13,776 nucleotides of DNA from JAAYUK01 sp035319145 (GTDB taxonomy: Bacteria > Nitrospirota > Thermodesulfovibrionia > Thermodesulfovibrionales > Dissulfurispiraceae), in the NCBI GenBank assembly GCA_035319145.1, contig DATHDH010000047.1:1-13776 (forward strand). The letters are read 5' to 3'. The position numbers and the translations under genes were made by a program. A model generated the notes under the pieces. That model worked only from the letters and a program-made list of their open reading frames with translations, was not told where the DNA came from and searched no databases. Of this stretch, positions 5,264-13,430 are shown piece by piece (positions within the stretch are counted from its first letter, which is position 1; each line of letters opens with the position of its first letter).

Positions 5264-6568
5264 TCATCTCCCTGTAGGCATCTTATGAAGCACCGCCATG
5301 GACTCAATGTGATATGTCTGGGGAAAGAAATCGATCATTCGAACCGAGACGATCTGATAGCCGGCCGCCAGTTTTTTCAGGTCGCGCGCCAGCGTTGTCG
5401 GATCGCACGAAATGTAGACGATGCTTTCCGGAGAGAGGCCAAGGATTTTCTCCATCACCGTCCTTGTCAGCCCGGGCCTCGGCGGATCCAGCACAAGAGT
5501 GTCGAAGCGTCCATCGGGCAGATAATTTTCGGCTGAACTCATCACAAAGTGCATGCGTTCAAGCCTGTTCAGTTCAATATTGCGTATGCCATCGGCAACA
5601 GCAGATGCATGCTCCTCGACAGCAACGACATCGGCAGCATCCGCAGCGAGCGGCAGCGAAAAGTTTCCTGCCCCGGCATATAAATCGAGAATTCTCATCC
5701 CGCTGCGTGGCTGCACGGCATCTCTCACCGCATCGACTACCCGCTGGTTAAGTCTCCAATGCCCCTGGAAAAAAGATCCGGGCGAAATCTCATAGGCAAG
5801 TTCGCCTAACGGGAGCATAATCCGCTCCGCACCGTTTTGCGCAATTACGTTCTGTCCCTGAAGGGCTCTGAATCCCGATATCCCGCTATCTGCGCAAAGC
5901 CTTTGCAGCAAATCCCCGCTGCAGGCATTTCCCGGACGGCAGAAAAATAGTGCAAGGGCCTCGTGATCATCACTGATGACGTGTATGCCGGAAAGCAGGT
6001 TGAATAGTTCTTGAGGCGCAGCGGCGAGCTGACGCCGTAGCGCTGCAAGAAATGCATTGATGCAAGAACATGCTACGGGACAGGAATCGACATCGACCAC
6101 GCTTCGCGCACCGGCTCTATAGAATCCCAAGGCGTTGTCGCCGATCTTGAACTGTACGCGCCGACGATAGTGCCAAGGGTTCGAGTCAATCATCGACGGA
6201 GCCAACTCGATCTCCATGCCGCCGATTCGGCGCAAGGTGTCGCGAAGGACTTCCTCTTTTAACGAGACTTGCAGAGCATAACGAATGTGTTGGGAATGGC
6301 AGCCCCCGCAGATTTTATACATGGGGCAGTCGGGCGGAACGCGATCCGCAGACGCTTCCAGAATATCAACGACGCGAGCCCGAAGGTAATCTCGTCGTTC
6401 CTCAATAATCCGTGCGCGTATGAATTCTCCGGGCAGGGCACCTTCAAGGAACACTATCTGGTTCTCATATCGGGCGATTACTACGCCCCCGTAAACGGGT
6501 TTCTCTGCGCGCACGGTAATGAGGCGGGACGAATCCTCTCTGCCTCGCTTCCCGATTGCTGAGCCCAT
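5264..6568 (-). CDS. rlmD: RNA (uracil-C5)-methyltransferase with Fe-S cluster, RlmD/TrmA family
   Basis: This cytoplasmic enzyme would methylate C5 of a uridine in rRNA (U1939 of 23S for RlmD) with S-adenosylmethionine. In order it has an N-terminal TRAM domain (about 17-70; VYGGVVIARYENQIVFLEGALPGE), a [4Fe-4S] ligand set at Cys81, Cys87 and Cys90 (CPMYKICGGC) with Cys163 (DSCPV), a central RNA-binding part, and a Rossmann methyltransferase domain with ILDLYAGAGNFSLPLA near 293-308, DPPRPG at 361-366, the catalytic Cys388 in YISCDPTTLARDL, and the base Glu422 in HIESMAVL. The ATG at 6568 (434 residues) has AGGAAG 9 nt upstream; a GTG 21 codons earlier lacks a ribosome site. It starts about 70 bp after the receiver gene. 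RlmC- or RlmCD-type specificity cannot be excluded, so the symbol is provisional. Confidence 0.88.
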   Translation of the reverse strand: MGSAIGKRGREDSSRLITVRAEKPVYGGVVIARYENQIVFLEGALPGEFIRARIIEERRDYLRARVVDILEASADRVPPDCPMYKICGGCHSQHIRYALQVSLKEEVLRDTLRRIGGMEIELAPSMIDSNPWHYRRRVQFKIGDNALGFYRAGARSVVDVDSCPVACSCINAFLAALRRQLAAAPQELFNLLSGIHVISDDHEALALFFCRPGNACSGDLLQRLCADSGISGFRALQGQNVIAQNGAERIMLPLGELAYEISPGSFFQGHWRLNQRVVDAVRDAVQPRSGMRILDLYAGAGNFSLPLAADAADVVAVEEHASAVADGIRNIELNRLERMHFVMSSAENYLPDGRFDTLVLDPPRPGLTRTVMEKILGLSPESIVYISCDPTTLARDLKKLAAGYQIVSVRMIDFFPQTYHIESMAVLHKMPTGR

Positions 6569-6637
6569 TGAGTCTTTCTTCCTGAATGCGGCCTTGTGAC
6601 TTCCCGTTTCCCCTCGTGTGCCTCTTCGCACTACTGC

Positions 6638-6991
6638 TCAGGCTTTCTTGTCAAGAATCTGCTTGATCGTCGCCTTCAGCGGGCTGAGGTCCGACGATTT
6701 CACGACATACGCATCCGACACCCAGACAGAAAAATCATCCCGATAATCGTAAGCGGTCAACATGATGATAGGGATATCGGGCCGCTTCTGCTTGATTTGG
6801 CGGAGCACCTGAATCCCGTCCATTTCCGGCATCATGATATCAAGTGTTATGAGGTCCGGATTTTCCTGTTCGTAAATGCTGATTGCCTCGGCGCCGGAGT
6901 TCGCGGTTACGACCGTGTACCCTTCGTCCTCAAGTTCTGCCTTGTACAGCTTCAGAATGTTCTTCTCGTCGTCGACTATAAGTATTTTCAT
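6638..6991 (-). CDS. Stand-alone response regulator receiver protein
   Basis: This 117-residue protein is a receiver (REC) domain and nothing else. The acidic pocket is Asp7-Asp8, the phosphorylation site is Asp51 in LITLDIMMPEMDG, the switch Thr is Thr79 in IIMLTAYD, and the conserved Lys is Lys98 in YVVKSSD. There is no DNA-binding, enzymatic or other output domain, so it must act by protein contact or pass phosphate on, as CheY- or Spo0F-like proteins do. Its ATG overlaps the stop of the histidine kinase by 4 bp (ATGA), with GGAGGGGGAGG just before it. That makes the kinase its almost certain partner. The gene lies in the galT-glgA-kinase operon. Confidence 0.92.
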   Translation of the reverse strand: MKILIVDDEKNILKLYKAELEDEGYTVVTANSGAEAISIYEQENPDLITLDIMMPEMDGIQVLRQIKQKRPDIPIIMLTAYDYRDDFSVWVSDAYVVKSSDLSPLKATIKQILDKKA

Positions 6992-9594
6992 GCCTCCCCC
7001 TCCTTGATCGGCAAATGAACAACGAAATGAGCTCCCCGGCCAGGGGAGCTCTGAACGGAAATGGTTCCCTCATGTTCCTCGATAATGCGTTTCGTTATGG
7101 ACAGGCCCAGCCCCGTTCCGACCGGCCGTGTCGTAAAAAACGGATCGAAGATACGCCCGATGTCTTCGGGGCGGATCCCGGTGCCGAAGTCTTCGACCTC
7201 GACAACCGCATCATAATGCTCCGCCGAATCGGCGCCGACGGCGGCCGCAAGCGCCGGAGTCCGATAAACGCGTACGACAATCTCGCCGCCGTCGCTGGAT
7301 TGATTGGCATTGGCCAGCAGGTTCAAAAGTGCCTCCTTGAGACGATCGTAGTTGGCGAGGAGCCGAATCTCGCCATGCATATCAAGACGGATCTTGTTGC
7401 GCCGTTCCAGTACCTGCGGCTCCATGAAGAAGAGCGCATCATGCACAAGATCGGAAAGCATCACCGGTTTCTTCTCGATGTGCGCCGTGCGGACAAACCC
7501 GAGAATGCCGTTCAGGATCGCTTCGAGCCGCTGAACCTCATCGACAATAATGCGGGCCTGTTCTTTCTGGCCTCCTTCGAGCCGCTTCTGGAGACGTCCC
7601 GCAAAACCGCCTATGGAAAGCAGCGGATTCCGGATTTCATGCGCCACTTTAGCCGCCATTTCGCCAAGTGCCGCCATTCGCTCCACCGACACCATCTTTT
7701 CGCGCAGCTGTTTCAGTTCGGAGATGTCGCGCGCAATATGCACGGTGCCGAGCAGCTCGCCGGCCTTCTCGAATATTGGGGAGCTTGATATCAGATATGT
7801 GCCGCCGAGGTGCGGATCCTCTATCTCTCCGACAAGGGCAGCCTTCGTCTCGACCGTCTTCATATGCGGACAGTGCTGCCACGGCATATTGAGCCCATGA
7901 AAGATCCAGAAACAGCGTTGCCCGATAATAGAAGACTCGGGGAGGCCGATCTTGTCCACAACCGCCTTGTTCACTTTTCGGATGGTGAAATCGCGGTCGA
8001 CGAAGAAGACAAGATCGGAAATCGACTCGAATATATTTTCGAGCTCCTGCTCTGCCCGCATGACCTGTTCAAAGAGCCGCGCATTCTCGATCGCCGAGGC
8101 AATCTGGTCGGTAAACCCCTGCAGAAACTCCATGTCATGTTCGGTTATCTGTTTCTGTGAATAAAGGTTATCCACCCAGAGCACGCCTATCACCTTGTCC
8201 CGCGCAATGAGCGGAACCGCGGCATATGCCATTGTGCCGAGCTGCTGGATGAGGACAGTATCCGATTGCGGATCGCCACGGGCATCCCAGACGTTGAACG
8301 CCCGCTTTTCTTTCACGGCCCTGGTAAGGATCGTGTCCGAATCAATCGCAATCTCGACACCGCAGCAGAGACGATCCATAAAGGAATCTTTCCGGAGCGG
8401 GCCAGCCTGGACATCATCGAGAATTGCCTCCAAAGACCTCTGTTCGTGGGAAAGCTTCGACCAAATCTCCCACGCCTCCTCATGGCTTGCAGGCCCGACT
8501 CCCATCGCCCCTTTGATGACACCGGCATTTTCATCAACGAGAAACAGCATCGCCCGGTTGAATCCAAGGCCGTCGCTCACCGTCACGACGGTCAGAACCA
8601 TACGGAGAACGCGATCGAGTTCCAGGGTTCCGCGCATGGCCGAACTGATGAAGAACAGCCGCTGCATCTGGATGTTTTTCCGTACCAGCTCCTTCTCGAC
8701 GCGTTTTTTCTCGGTGATGTCACGGGCAATCCTGCTGACGCCTATTATTATCCCTGCTGAATTCTTGATCGGCGAAAGCGTGATGCTCACATCTATCATC
8801 TTGCCCTGTTTGGTGAGACGTGCCGTATCGACCTCCCGGATTGTCTCCCCCCGCCGTACCTGCTCACTGTATCCCCGCTCGGCTTCGACAAGAAAATGAG
8901 GGATGATCGGCAGCGGGGCGCCGACGACCTCGTCTGCACCGTATCCGAAGATGTTCTCCGCCCCGGTATTCCATGAAGTAACGATCTCATTCAGATCGGT
9001 CGTAACGATGGCGTCTGCAGTATTGTCGATGAGACCCTGGAGGTAATCCTTCAGTTCCTCGACTTTGTCGTAAGTGATTGCGCGATCTATGACGAGCGCC
9101 GCTGTCGATGCAAATCCCTCGACCAGCAATCTGTCGTCCTCGGTAAAAGGAATGACGGTGCCCTCATCGGATAATCGGTTGTAGAGGCTGAACGTACCGA
9201 TAATGCGTTCGCCGATCAGAAGGGGAGAGCAGACGGCGGTTTGCACGTTCTTTGTCGCGGGGACGATTTCGTCTGTATTTACGCGGGAATCGAAAAGCAA
9301 TGTCCGGCCCAATAGGGCGGCCTTTCCGCAGACACCTTCGCCGATGGGGATCACCTCACGTACCGGGGTGCACTCCGTATCTTCGCAGACTCCGTGAAAG
9401 GCCCTGACTCGAAGGCCGTCATCTTCTTTCAGGCGTAGGATGCATCCCTGGGCACGAAATGCGTCAGTCGTAATGTGGACAATTTTCTTCAGCAGGACAT
9501 CCGGATCGTCAACAGAAAGGATCTCCCGCGTGATGTCGAACATCATCTTCAGCCGATTGCCCTCGGATGCTGAAGGACAATAGTACTGACTCAT
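6988..9594 (-). CDS. Soluble sensor histidine kinase, GAF-PAS-GAF-PAS-HisKA-HATPase
   Basis: This 868-residue kinase has no membrane segment, so it senses a cytoplasmic signal. The layout is GAF1 (about 20-175, with IPIGEGVCGKAA and CSPLLIGERIIGTFSLYN), PAS1 (185-295; IDNTADAIVTTD, IFGYGADEVVG, GVSRIARDIT), GAF2 (310-510; YAAVPLIARDKVIGVLWVDN), PAS2 (518-625; ISDLVFFVDRDFTIRKVN, TVHIARDIS) and HisKA with the phospho-acceptor His652 in VAHEIRNPLLSI. The ATPase domain follows: N-box NLLANANQ near 758-765, DFGTGI at 802-807, DPFFTT and GTGLGLSITKRIIEEH from 826. PAS2 contains a Cys/His patch (RCFWIFHG, HCPHMKT). The ATG at 9594 overlaps the glgA stop as ATGA; a GTG 17 codons earlier is less likely. 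It is paired with the receiver gene downstream. The ligand is unknown; redox state or a metabolite tied to glycogen stores are guesses. Confidence 0.93.
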   Translation of the reverse strand: MSQYYCPSASEGNRLKMMFDITREILSVDDPDVLLKKIVHITTDAFRAQGCILRLKEDDGLRVRAFHGVCEDTECTPVREVIPIGEGVCGKAALLGRTLLFDSRVNTDEIVPATKNVQTAVCSPLLIGERIIGTFSLYNRLSDEGTVIPFTEDDRLLVEGFASTAALVIDRAITYDKVEELKDYLQGLIDNTADAIVTTDLNEIVTSWNTGAENIFGYGADEVVGAPLPIIPHFLVEAERGYSEQVRRGETIREVDTARLTKQGKMIDVSITLSPIKNSAGIIIGVSRIARDITEKKRVEKELVRKNIQMQRLFFISSAMRGTLELDRVLRMVLTVVTVSDGLGFNRAMLFLVDENAGVIKGAMGVGPASHEEAWEIWSKLSHEQRSLEAILDDVQAGPLRKDSFMDRLCCGVEIAIDSDTILTRAVKEKRAFNVWDARGDPQSDTVLIQQLGTMAYAAVPLIARDKVIGVLWVDNLYSQKQITEHDMEFLQGFTDQIASAIENARLFEQVMRAEQELENIFESISDLVFFVDRDFTIRKVNKAVVDKIGLPESSIIGQRCFWIFHGLNMPWQHCPHMKTVETKAALVGEIEDPHLGGTYLISSSPIFEKAGELLGTVHIARDISELKQLREKMVSVERMAALGEMAAKVAHEIRNPLLSIGGFAGRLQKRLEGGQKEQARIIVDEVQRLEAILNGILGFVRTAHIEKKPVMLSDLVHDALFFMEPQVLERRNKIRLDMHGEIRLLANYDRLKEALLNLLANANQSSDGGEIVVRVYRTPALAAAVGADSAEHYDAVVEVEDFGTGIRPEDIGRIFDPFFTTRPVGTGLGLSITKRIIEEHEGTISVQSSPGRGAHFVVHLPIKEGEA

Positions 9595-11060
9595 ACCCGT
9601 CCGTCCATGTAAAGTCTGCAATACTCTTTCGCCGATCGTTCCCACGAGAAATCCTGATCCATCGCGGCTCGGACCATGAGTCTCCAGCTCCGCTTATCTT
9701 TCCAGGCCGCAAGGGCCGAGCGGATGCAGATCAAAAAAGCATCGGCGGAATAGTCGTCGAACAGAAAGCCGGTGACGCCGTCTTCAATGGTATCTGTGAG
9801 TCCGCCGGTCCGGCGCGCAACGGGGACAGTCCCGTAACGCATGGCAATCATCTGTCCGAGACCGCACGGCTCATACTGTGACGGCATGAGAAATATATCC
9901 GACGCCGCATACAGCGAGTGGGCAAGCTTCTCGTCAAAACCCAGCGTGAGATGCATGGCATCAGGATATCGCCCTTTGAGTGCTGCCATTGCTTCTTGCA
10001 GGCGGGCGATGCCCTTGCCGATGATAGCCACGTTGCACCCTTCTTCCTCAATGAGCGCCGGAATAACCTCTACCAGCACGTCGACGCCCTTCTGGTCCGC
10101 GAGTCGTCCGATAAAGCTCAGCAGCGGACGGTCGAGCCCGCCACCGAGCGGATGCTCTTTCATAAATGTTCGGCGGCACCATGACTTGCCTGTGAGATGA
10201 GTGCTCGAATACCGGCTGGGAATAAAAGGATCGGTGAAGGGGGTCCATTCCGCATAATCAATACCGTTTACAATGCCGAAGAGGACCTCGCTTCGTTTGC
10301 GGAGGATTCCGTCGAGGCCGAATCCCTGTTCCGGCGTGAGCATCTCGCGTGCATATGTCCTGCTTACAGTTGTAATCGCATCTGCGCCAACGATTCCGGC
10401 CTTCAGAAGATTGACCTGACCGAAGAACTCAATCCCATCCATGGTGAAGTGTTCCCACCCGAGACCGGTGAGCGGCAGGGAGTCGGCAGGGAAGAGGCCC
10501 TGATAGCCGAGATTGTGGATGGTAAAGACGGAGCGCGTATGGAAAAAAGCCGCCGCCCCGCTCCAAAGTGTCTTCAGATAGAGAGGAATGAGGCCGGTCT
10601 GCCAGTCATGGCAATGCACGACATCGAATGCCGGACCGCAGCGCTGCATTGCCTCGACCGCCGCCTTCGCAAAGAAGATGAAGCGATCGCGGTTGTCGGG
10701 ATACGCACCTTCCGCGGTTGCATACAATTCATCGCGGTCAAAGAAGGCATCGTGTTCGATGAAGACAACTTGCCCGCGCTGACCCGCCGGTCTTCGTCCC
10801 GCCTTGTTCGCAAAAGGCAACTTGTCAAGCGAAAGGGCGCGGCATGTTACTGATGAGTCGCCCAGCTGGACCGAAAAAGACGGACATGCTTCGGAAAGGC
10901 TGCGGCCCCAGCGGTTTTTAACCGCTCGATAGTAAGGCAGGAAAAGCACAACGTCGTGCCCCAGATGCCAGAACTCGCGAAAGAGCGTTCCGGCAACATC
11001 GGCAAGGCCGCCTGTTTTTGCAAACGGTACCGCCTCGGAGCTGACGAGTGCAATTCTCAT
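9591..11060 (-). CDS. glgA: Glycogen synthase (ADP-glucose type, GT5)
   Basis: This 489-residue GT-B glucosyltransferase adds glucose from ADP-glucose to the non-reducing end of alpha-1,4-glucan. The N-terminal KTGGLADVAG loop (residues 15-24) is the GT5 nucleotide-sugar motif. Further on are HCHDWQTGLIP at 149-159, FTIHNLGYQGLFP at 179-191, NGIDYAEWTP at 265-274, FIGRLADQKGVD at 316-327, and the C-terminal PSQYEPCGLGQMIAMRYGTV at 393-412 with TGGLTDT after it. The catalytic E-x7-E element is Glu397 with its following Gly/Gln/Met stretch. The start at 11060 is at the canonical MRIALVSSEA and forms a 4-bp ATGA overlap with galT. The stop overlaps the kinase start in the same way. No glgB, glgC or glgP is in the window. 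Confidence 0.95.
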   Translation of the reverse strand: MRIALVSSEAVPFAKTGGLADVAGTLFREFWHLGHDVVLFLPYYRAVKNRWGRSLSEACPSFSVQLGDSSVTCRALSLDKLPFANKAGRRPAGQRGQVVFIEHDAFFDRDELYATAEGAYPDNRDRFIFFAKAAVEAMQRCGPAFDVVHCHDWQTGLIPLYLKTLWSGAAAFFHTRSVFTIHNLGYQGLFPADSLPLTGLGWEHFTMDGIEFFGQVNLLKAGIVGADAITTVSRTYAREMLTPEQGFGLDGILRKRSEVLFGIVNGIDYAEWTPFTDPFIPSRYSSTHLTGKSWCRRTFMKEHPLGGGLDRPLLSFIGRLADQKGVDVLVEVIPALIEEEGCNVAIIGKGIARLQEAMAALKGRYPDAMHLTLGFDEKLAHSLYAASDIFLMPSQYEPCGLGQMIAMRYGTVPVARRTGGLTDTIEDGVTGFLFDDYSADAFLICIRSALAAWKDKRSWRLMVRAAMDQDFSWERSAKEYCRLYMDGRV

Positions 11061-12055
11061 ATCTTGGCATCGCGCATGAACTTTGCCGCTTCTTCGGGCG
11101 CAGTCGGGTTGATATAAAAACCTGACCCCCACTCGAAACCTGCCATGCGCGTCAGTTTGGGCATGATCTCGATATGCCAGTGGTAATGGTCATTTATCTC
11201 ATCCTTGAACGGTGAGGTGTGCAGAATGAAATTGTACGGCGGAGAGTCCAGCACCTTGTCGAGCTGTCTCAATATGCGCTGAAGTATCTCCGCGAGGCTG
11301 CTGAAACTCTTGTCGGGTGGCATATAAGCGGACTCATGCCTCTTCGGCAGGATCCAGGTTTCAAACGGTTCGCGCGGGGCAAATGGGGCTACGGCAACGT
11401 AACGCTCATTTTCGTACACAAGCCGCTTGCCGGTCCCGAGTTCCTGATTGACGATATCGCAGAAGAGACAGCGTTCTTTTGCCTCATAGTATTTTTTCGC
11501 ATTGTCCATCTCCTCGCGGACAACATTGGGAATGATCGGCAGTGCGATAAGCTGGCTGTGACTGTGCTCCAGCGACGCCCCGGCAATCTCGCCTTCATTC
11601 TTGAAGACAAGAACATATTTCAGGCGCGGATCCTTCTTCAGGTCGTTCAGCCGGAAGTAATATGACCAGAGCACGTCTTCCACGGCGCGGAGCGGCATGG
11701 TAGCCAGAGACTGTTCGTGTTCGGGTGTTTCAATGATAACCTCATGCGCACCGACGCCGTTCATCTTGTCGAAGATGCCTTCGCCCATCTTGCTCAGCTC
11801 TCCCTGAATCTGGAGCGCGGGGAATTTGTTCGGGACAACCCGGAGTGTCCAGCCGGGAGAATTGGGCGGAGTACTCGCAGGTCGGAATGCGATAATCTCC
11901 GGCGGCGCCGTATGTTCATTACCGGGACAAAACGGGCAGAAGCCGCCTGCCTTCCGCTTTGCGGACGGAGAAACAAAATCAGTGGGCCGTTTCCCGCGTT
12001 CAACCGAAATAATTACCCATCGACCCGAAACGGGGTCTTTTCTCAGCTCAGGCAT
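11057..12055 (-). CDS. galT: Galactose-1-phosphate uridylyltransferase family protein
   Basis: This 332-residue HIT-superfamily nucleotidyltransferase works by a covalent nucleotidyl-histidine. The N-terminus MPELRKDPVSGRWVII is typical of GalT. Zinc ligands are probably Cys40 and Cys43 (FCPFCPG), with a second pair at Cys196/Cys199 (CLFC). The active site is His164-Ser-His166-Ser-Gln168, where E. coli GalT has HPHGQ; the nucleophile would be His166. The C-terminal HIT half has FETWILPKRHES and YHWHIEIMPKL near 291-301. GGAGG lies 5 nt before the ATG. It is the first gene of the operon and overlaps glgA by 4 bp. True GalT (UDP-hexose/galactose-1-P) is the default call. The variant active site and coupling to glgA leave open an ADP-glucose phosphorylase-like (adenylyltransferase) role. 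Confidence 0.85.
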   Translation of the reverse strand: MPELRKDPVSGRWVIISVERGKRPTDFVSPSAKRKAGGFCPFCPGNEHTAPPEIIAFRPASTPPNSPGWTLRVVPNKFPALQIQGELSKMGEGIFDKMNGVGAHEVIIETPEHEQSLATMPLRAVEDVLWSYYFRLNDLKKDPRLKYVLVFKNEGEIAGASLEHSHSQLIALPIIPNVVREEMDNAKKYYEAKERCLFCDIVNQELGTGKRLVYENERYVAVAPFAPREPFETWILPKRHESAYMPPDKSFSSLAEILQRILRQLDKVLDSPPYNFILHTSPFKDEINDHYHWHIEIMPKLTRMAGFEWGSGFYINPTAPEEAAKFMRDAKI

Positions 12056-12124
12056 AACACCTCCAGAAAGCGACGGGAGCCGGCCTCACGGCGAAAACTC
12101 CCTGAACTTCCAAGTAAATTCAGG

Positions 12125-12134
12125 TATAATTATA
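12125..12134. promoter_or_regulatory. Symmetric -10 element shared by galT and the MBL operon
   Basis: TATAATTATA is its own reverse complement, so both strands carry a perfect TATAAT (12125-12130 on plus, 12134-12129 on minus). On plus it lies 9 nt before the MBL gene ATG at 12140, giving a leaderless or nearly leaderless transcript; on minus it gives galT a leader of about 67 nt. The -35 regions are weak on both sides. Divergent transcription from such symmetric boxes is a known phenomenon; use here is inferred. Confidence 0.5.
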
Positions 12135-12139
12135 GCACC

Positions 12140-13177
12140 ATGAAGCCTATTTTTCATGCCTTCCCGGTGAACCCGCCATTTGAGGACCCCGCGTTATATA
12201 TAAGAATCCTCCGCGAAGGACGTGCTGTCCTCTTTGACGCAGGCAGCCTTCAGCGCCTTTCGCCGGGGCTCTTGATGGATGTCACCGATGTTTTTGTGAC
12301 GCATATGCATATCGACCACTTTATCGGCATCGATTCGCTTCTCAGGACATTTCTGCACCGCACCGCACCACTGACTATTTACGGGCCGGAGGGCCTTACG
12401 GCTTGTATCCTGGGGAAGCTGAACGGCTATACCTGGAATCTGATCCGGGACTATCCTCTGTGCCTGCACGTGGTCGAGGCGGCAGGAGGCAGGCTGATGC
12501 GCTCCCGCTTTTCCGCCTCCGAAGGGTTCGTGCGTGAAGACCTGGGAAGCGAACCGTTCTGCGGAGCGCTGGTACGGGAGCCACTTTTTACTGTCTCGGC
12601 GATACAGCTTTCACATCGGATCCCTTCGCTCGGATACCTCCTTGCCGAGGCCTTTCATATCAATGTGCGCAAAGAAGCGGTCGAGGCACTTGGCCTTTCT
12701 GTCGGCCCGTGGCTGTCGAGCCTGAAGGATGCCGTACGGAGCGCTGCAAAAAATGGCGTGCAGCCCGATGCGGCGCTCGCCGCCGTTGGTGATCGCGGAT
12801 TTGCGGTCGGCAACCGCATGCTTAATCGGGATGACATTGAGCAAATCCTGCTGATTTCCCGCGGTCAAAAACTTGCCTATATCATGGATACGGACCCGAC
12901 GGAAGAAAATATCGCAGCGATCATTCAATTTGTTCACTCCGTGGATGAGCTTTACTGCGAAGCATATTTTCTTGCGGCCGATGAAGAACGCGCACGTTTG
13001 AGGGCGCATCTGACGACAGCTCATACGCGGCGTATTGCCGAGGCGGCCGGGATCGGCAAGCTTTCGATCCTGCATTTCTCACCGAAATACCGGGATTGCG
13101 CTGATCTGGTTTATAAGGAAGCCGGGGTTTCGCCGGACAATTTCCTTTCCGCCCCGACACCATCTGATTTAGAATAG
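12140..13177 (+). CDS. Ribonuclease Z-like metallo-beta-lactamase-fold hydrolase
   Basis: A 345-residue metal-dependent hydrolase of the RNase Z/ElaC branch. The metal site has THMHIDH (His55, His57, Asp59, His60), His159 in LSHRIPSLGY, Asp250 in YIMDTD, and His312 in LHFSPKY. RNase Z-like landmarks also include YGPEGL near 81, an EALGLSVGPWLSSLK segment at 182-196 and HLTTAHTRRIAEAAG at 290-304. It departs from canonical RNase Z in lacking the N-terminal LGTGSG strand motif and in having DAGSLQRL where DCGEGTQ is usual. It could therefore be the tRNA 3'-processing enzyme or a paralogue with another substrate. The start is taken at ATG 12140, which matches where conservation-like sequence begins; the open upstream frame lies within galT. 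It leads a plus-strand operon with the zinc-ribbon gene (10 bp away) and surE. Confidence 0.85.
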   Translation: MKPIFHAFPVNPPFEDPALYIRILREGRAVLFDAGSLQRLSPGLLMDVTDVFVTHMHIDHFIGIDSLLRTFLHRTAPLTIYGPEGLTACILGKLNGYTWNLIRDYPLCLHVVEAAGGRLMRSRFSASEGFVREDLGSEPFCGALVREPLFTVSAIQLSHRIPSLGYLLAEAFHINVRKEAVEALGLSVGPWLSSLKDAVRSAAKNGVQPDAALAAVGDRGFAVGNRMLNRDDIEQILLISRGQKLAYIMDTDPTEENIAAIIQFVHSVDELYCEAYFLAADEERARLRAHLTTAHTRRIAEAAGIGKLSILHFSPKYRDCADLVYKEAGVSPDNFLSAPTPSDLE

Positions 13178-13187
13178 AACTGAAGAT

Positions 13188-13430
13188 ATGTCCAAATACG
13201 TTGAATTCGAACTTGAACAGACCTGTACGTTGCGTGACAGAAACGGCAAATGTCTCTTCACGCTTGAACGAGCTATCCTTTGCCTCGACTGCCATTCCAT
13301 TCATGCGCAGACGAGATGCCCCAATTGCCTCTCCAGAAACTGCGTTCGCCTGGTCGAACTTGCCTTCGACACCTCAGGCGGCGCCGAGCATGAACTGCAT
13401 GCAATCCTGAAGAAGAAGACCGAGCAATGA
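13188..13430 (+). CDS. Small zinc-ribbon-like protein, 80 residues
   Basis: I do not recognise a named family. The 80-residue protein carries Cys-Leu-Asp-Cys-His at about 32-36 and Cys-Pro-Asn-Cys at about 44-47, with an extra Cys at 52 after LSRN. Two CxxC knuckles 12 residues apart are a classic zinc ribbon. The flanks are beta-like (VEFELEQTCTLRDRNGKCLF) and end in a Lys-rich helix. It is probably a small zinc-binding adaptor or RNA/DNA-binding protein. It starts 10 bp after the MBL gene and its stop overlaps the surE start as ATGA, so all three are co-expressed. The ribosome site is weak (GAAG). Alternative frames on the minus strand lack such motifs. Confidence 0.75.
   Translation: MSKYVEFELEQTCTLRDRNGKCLFTLERAILCLDCHSIHAQTRCPNCLSRNCVRLVELAFDTSGGAEHELHAILKKKTEQ

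Noticed and set aside
9595..9645. GTG start 17 codons upstream for the histidine kinase
   Set aside because: It would overlap glgA by more than 50 bp without a ribosome site, whereas the ATG at 9594 gives the same ATGA coupling as the other junctions of the operon.
11717..12139. Long upstream extension of the MBL gene on the plus strand
   Set aside because: It lies antisense within galT, has no domain resemblance, and the canonical-looking start at 12140 has its own -10 box.
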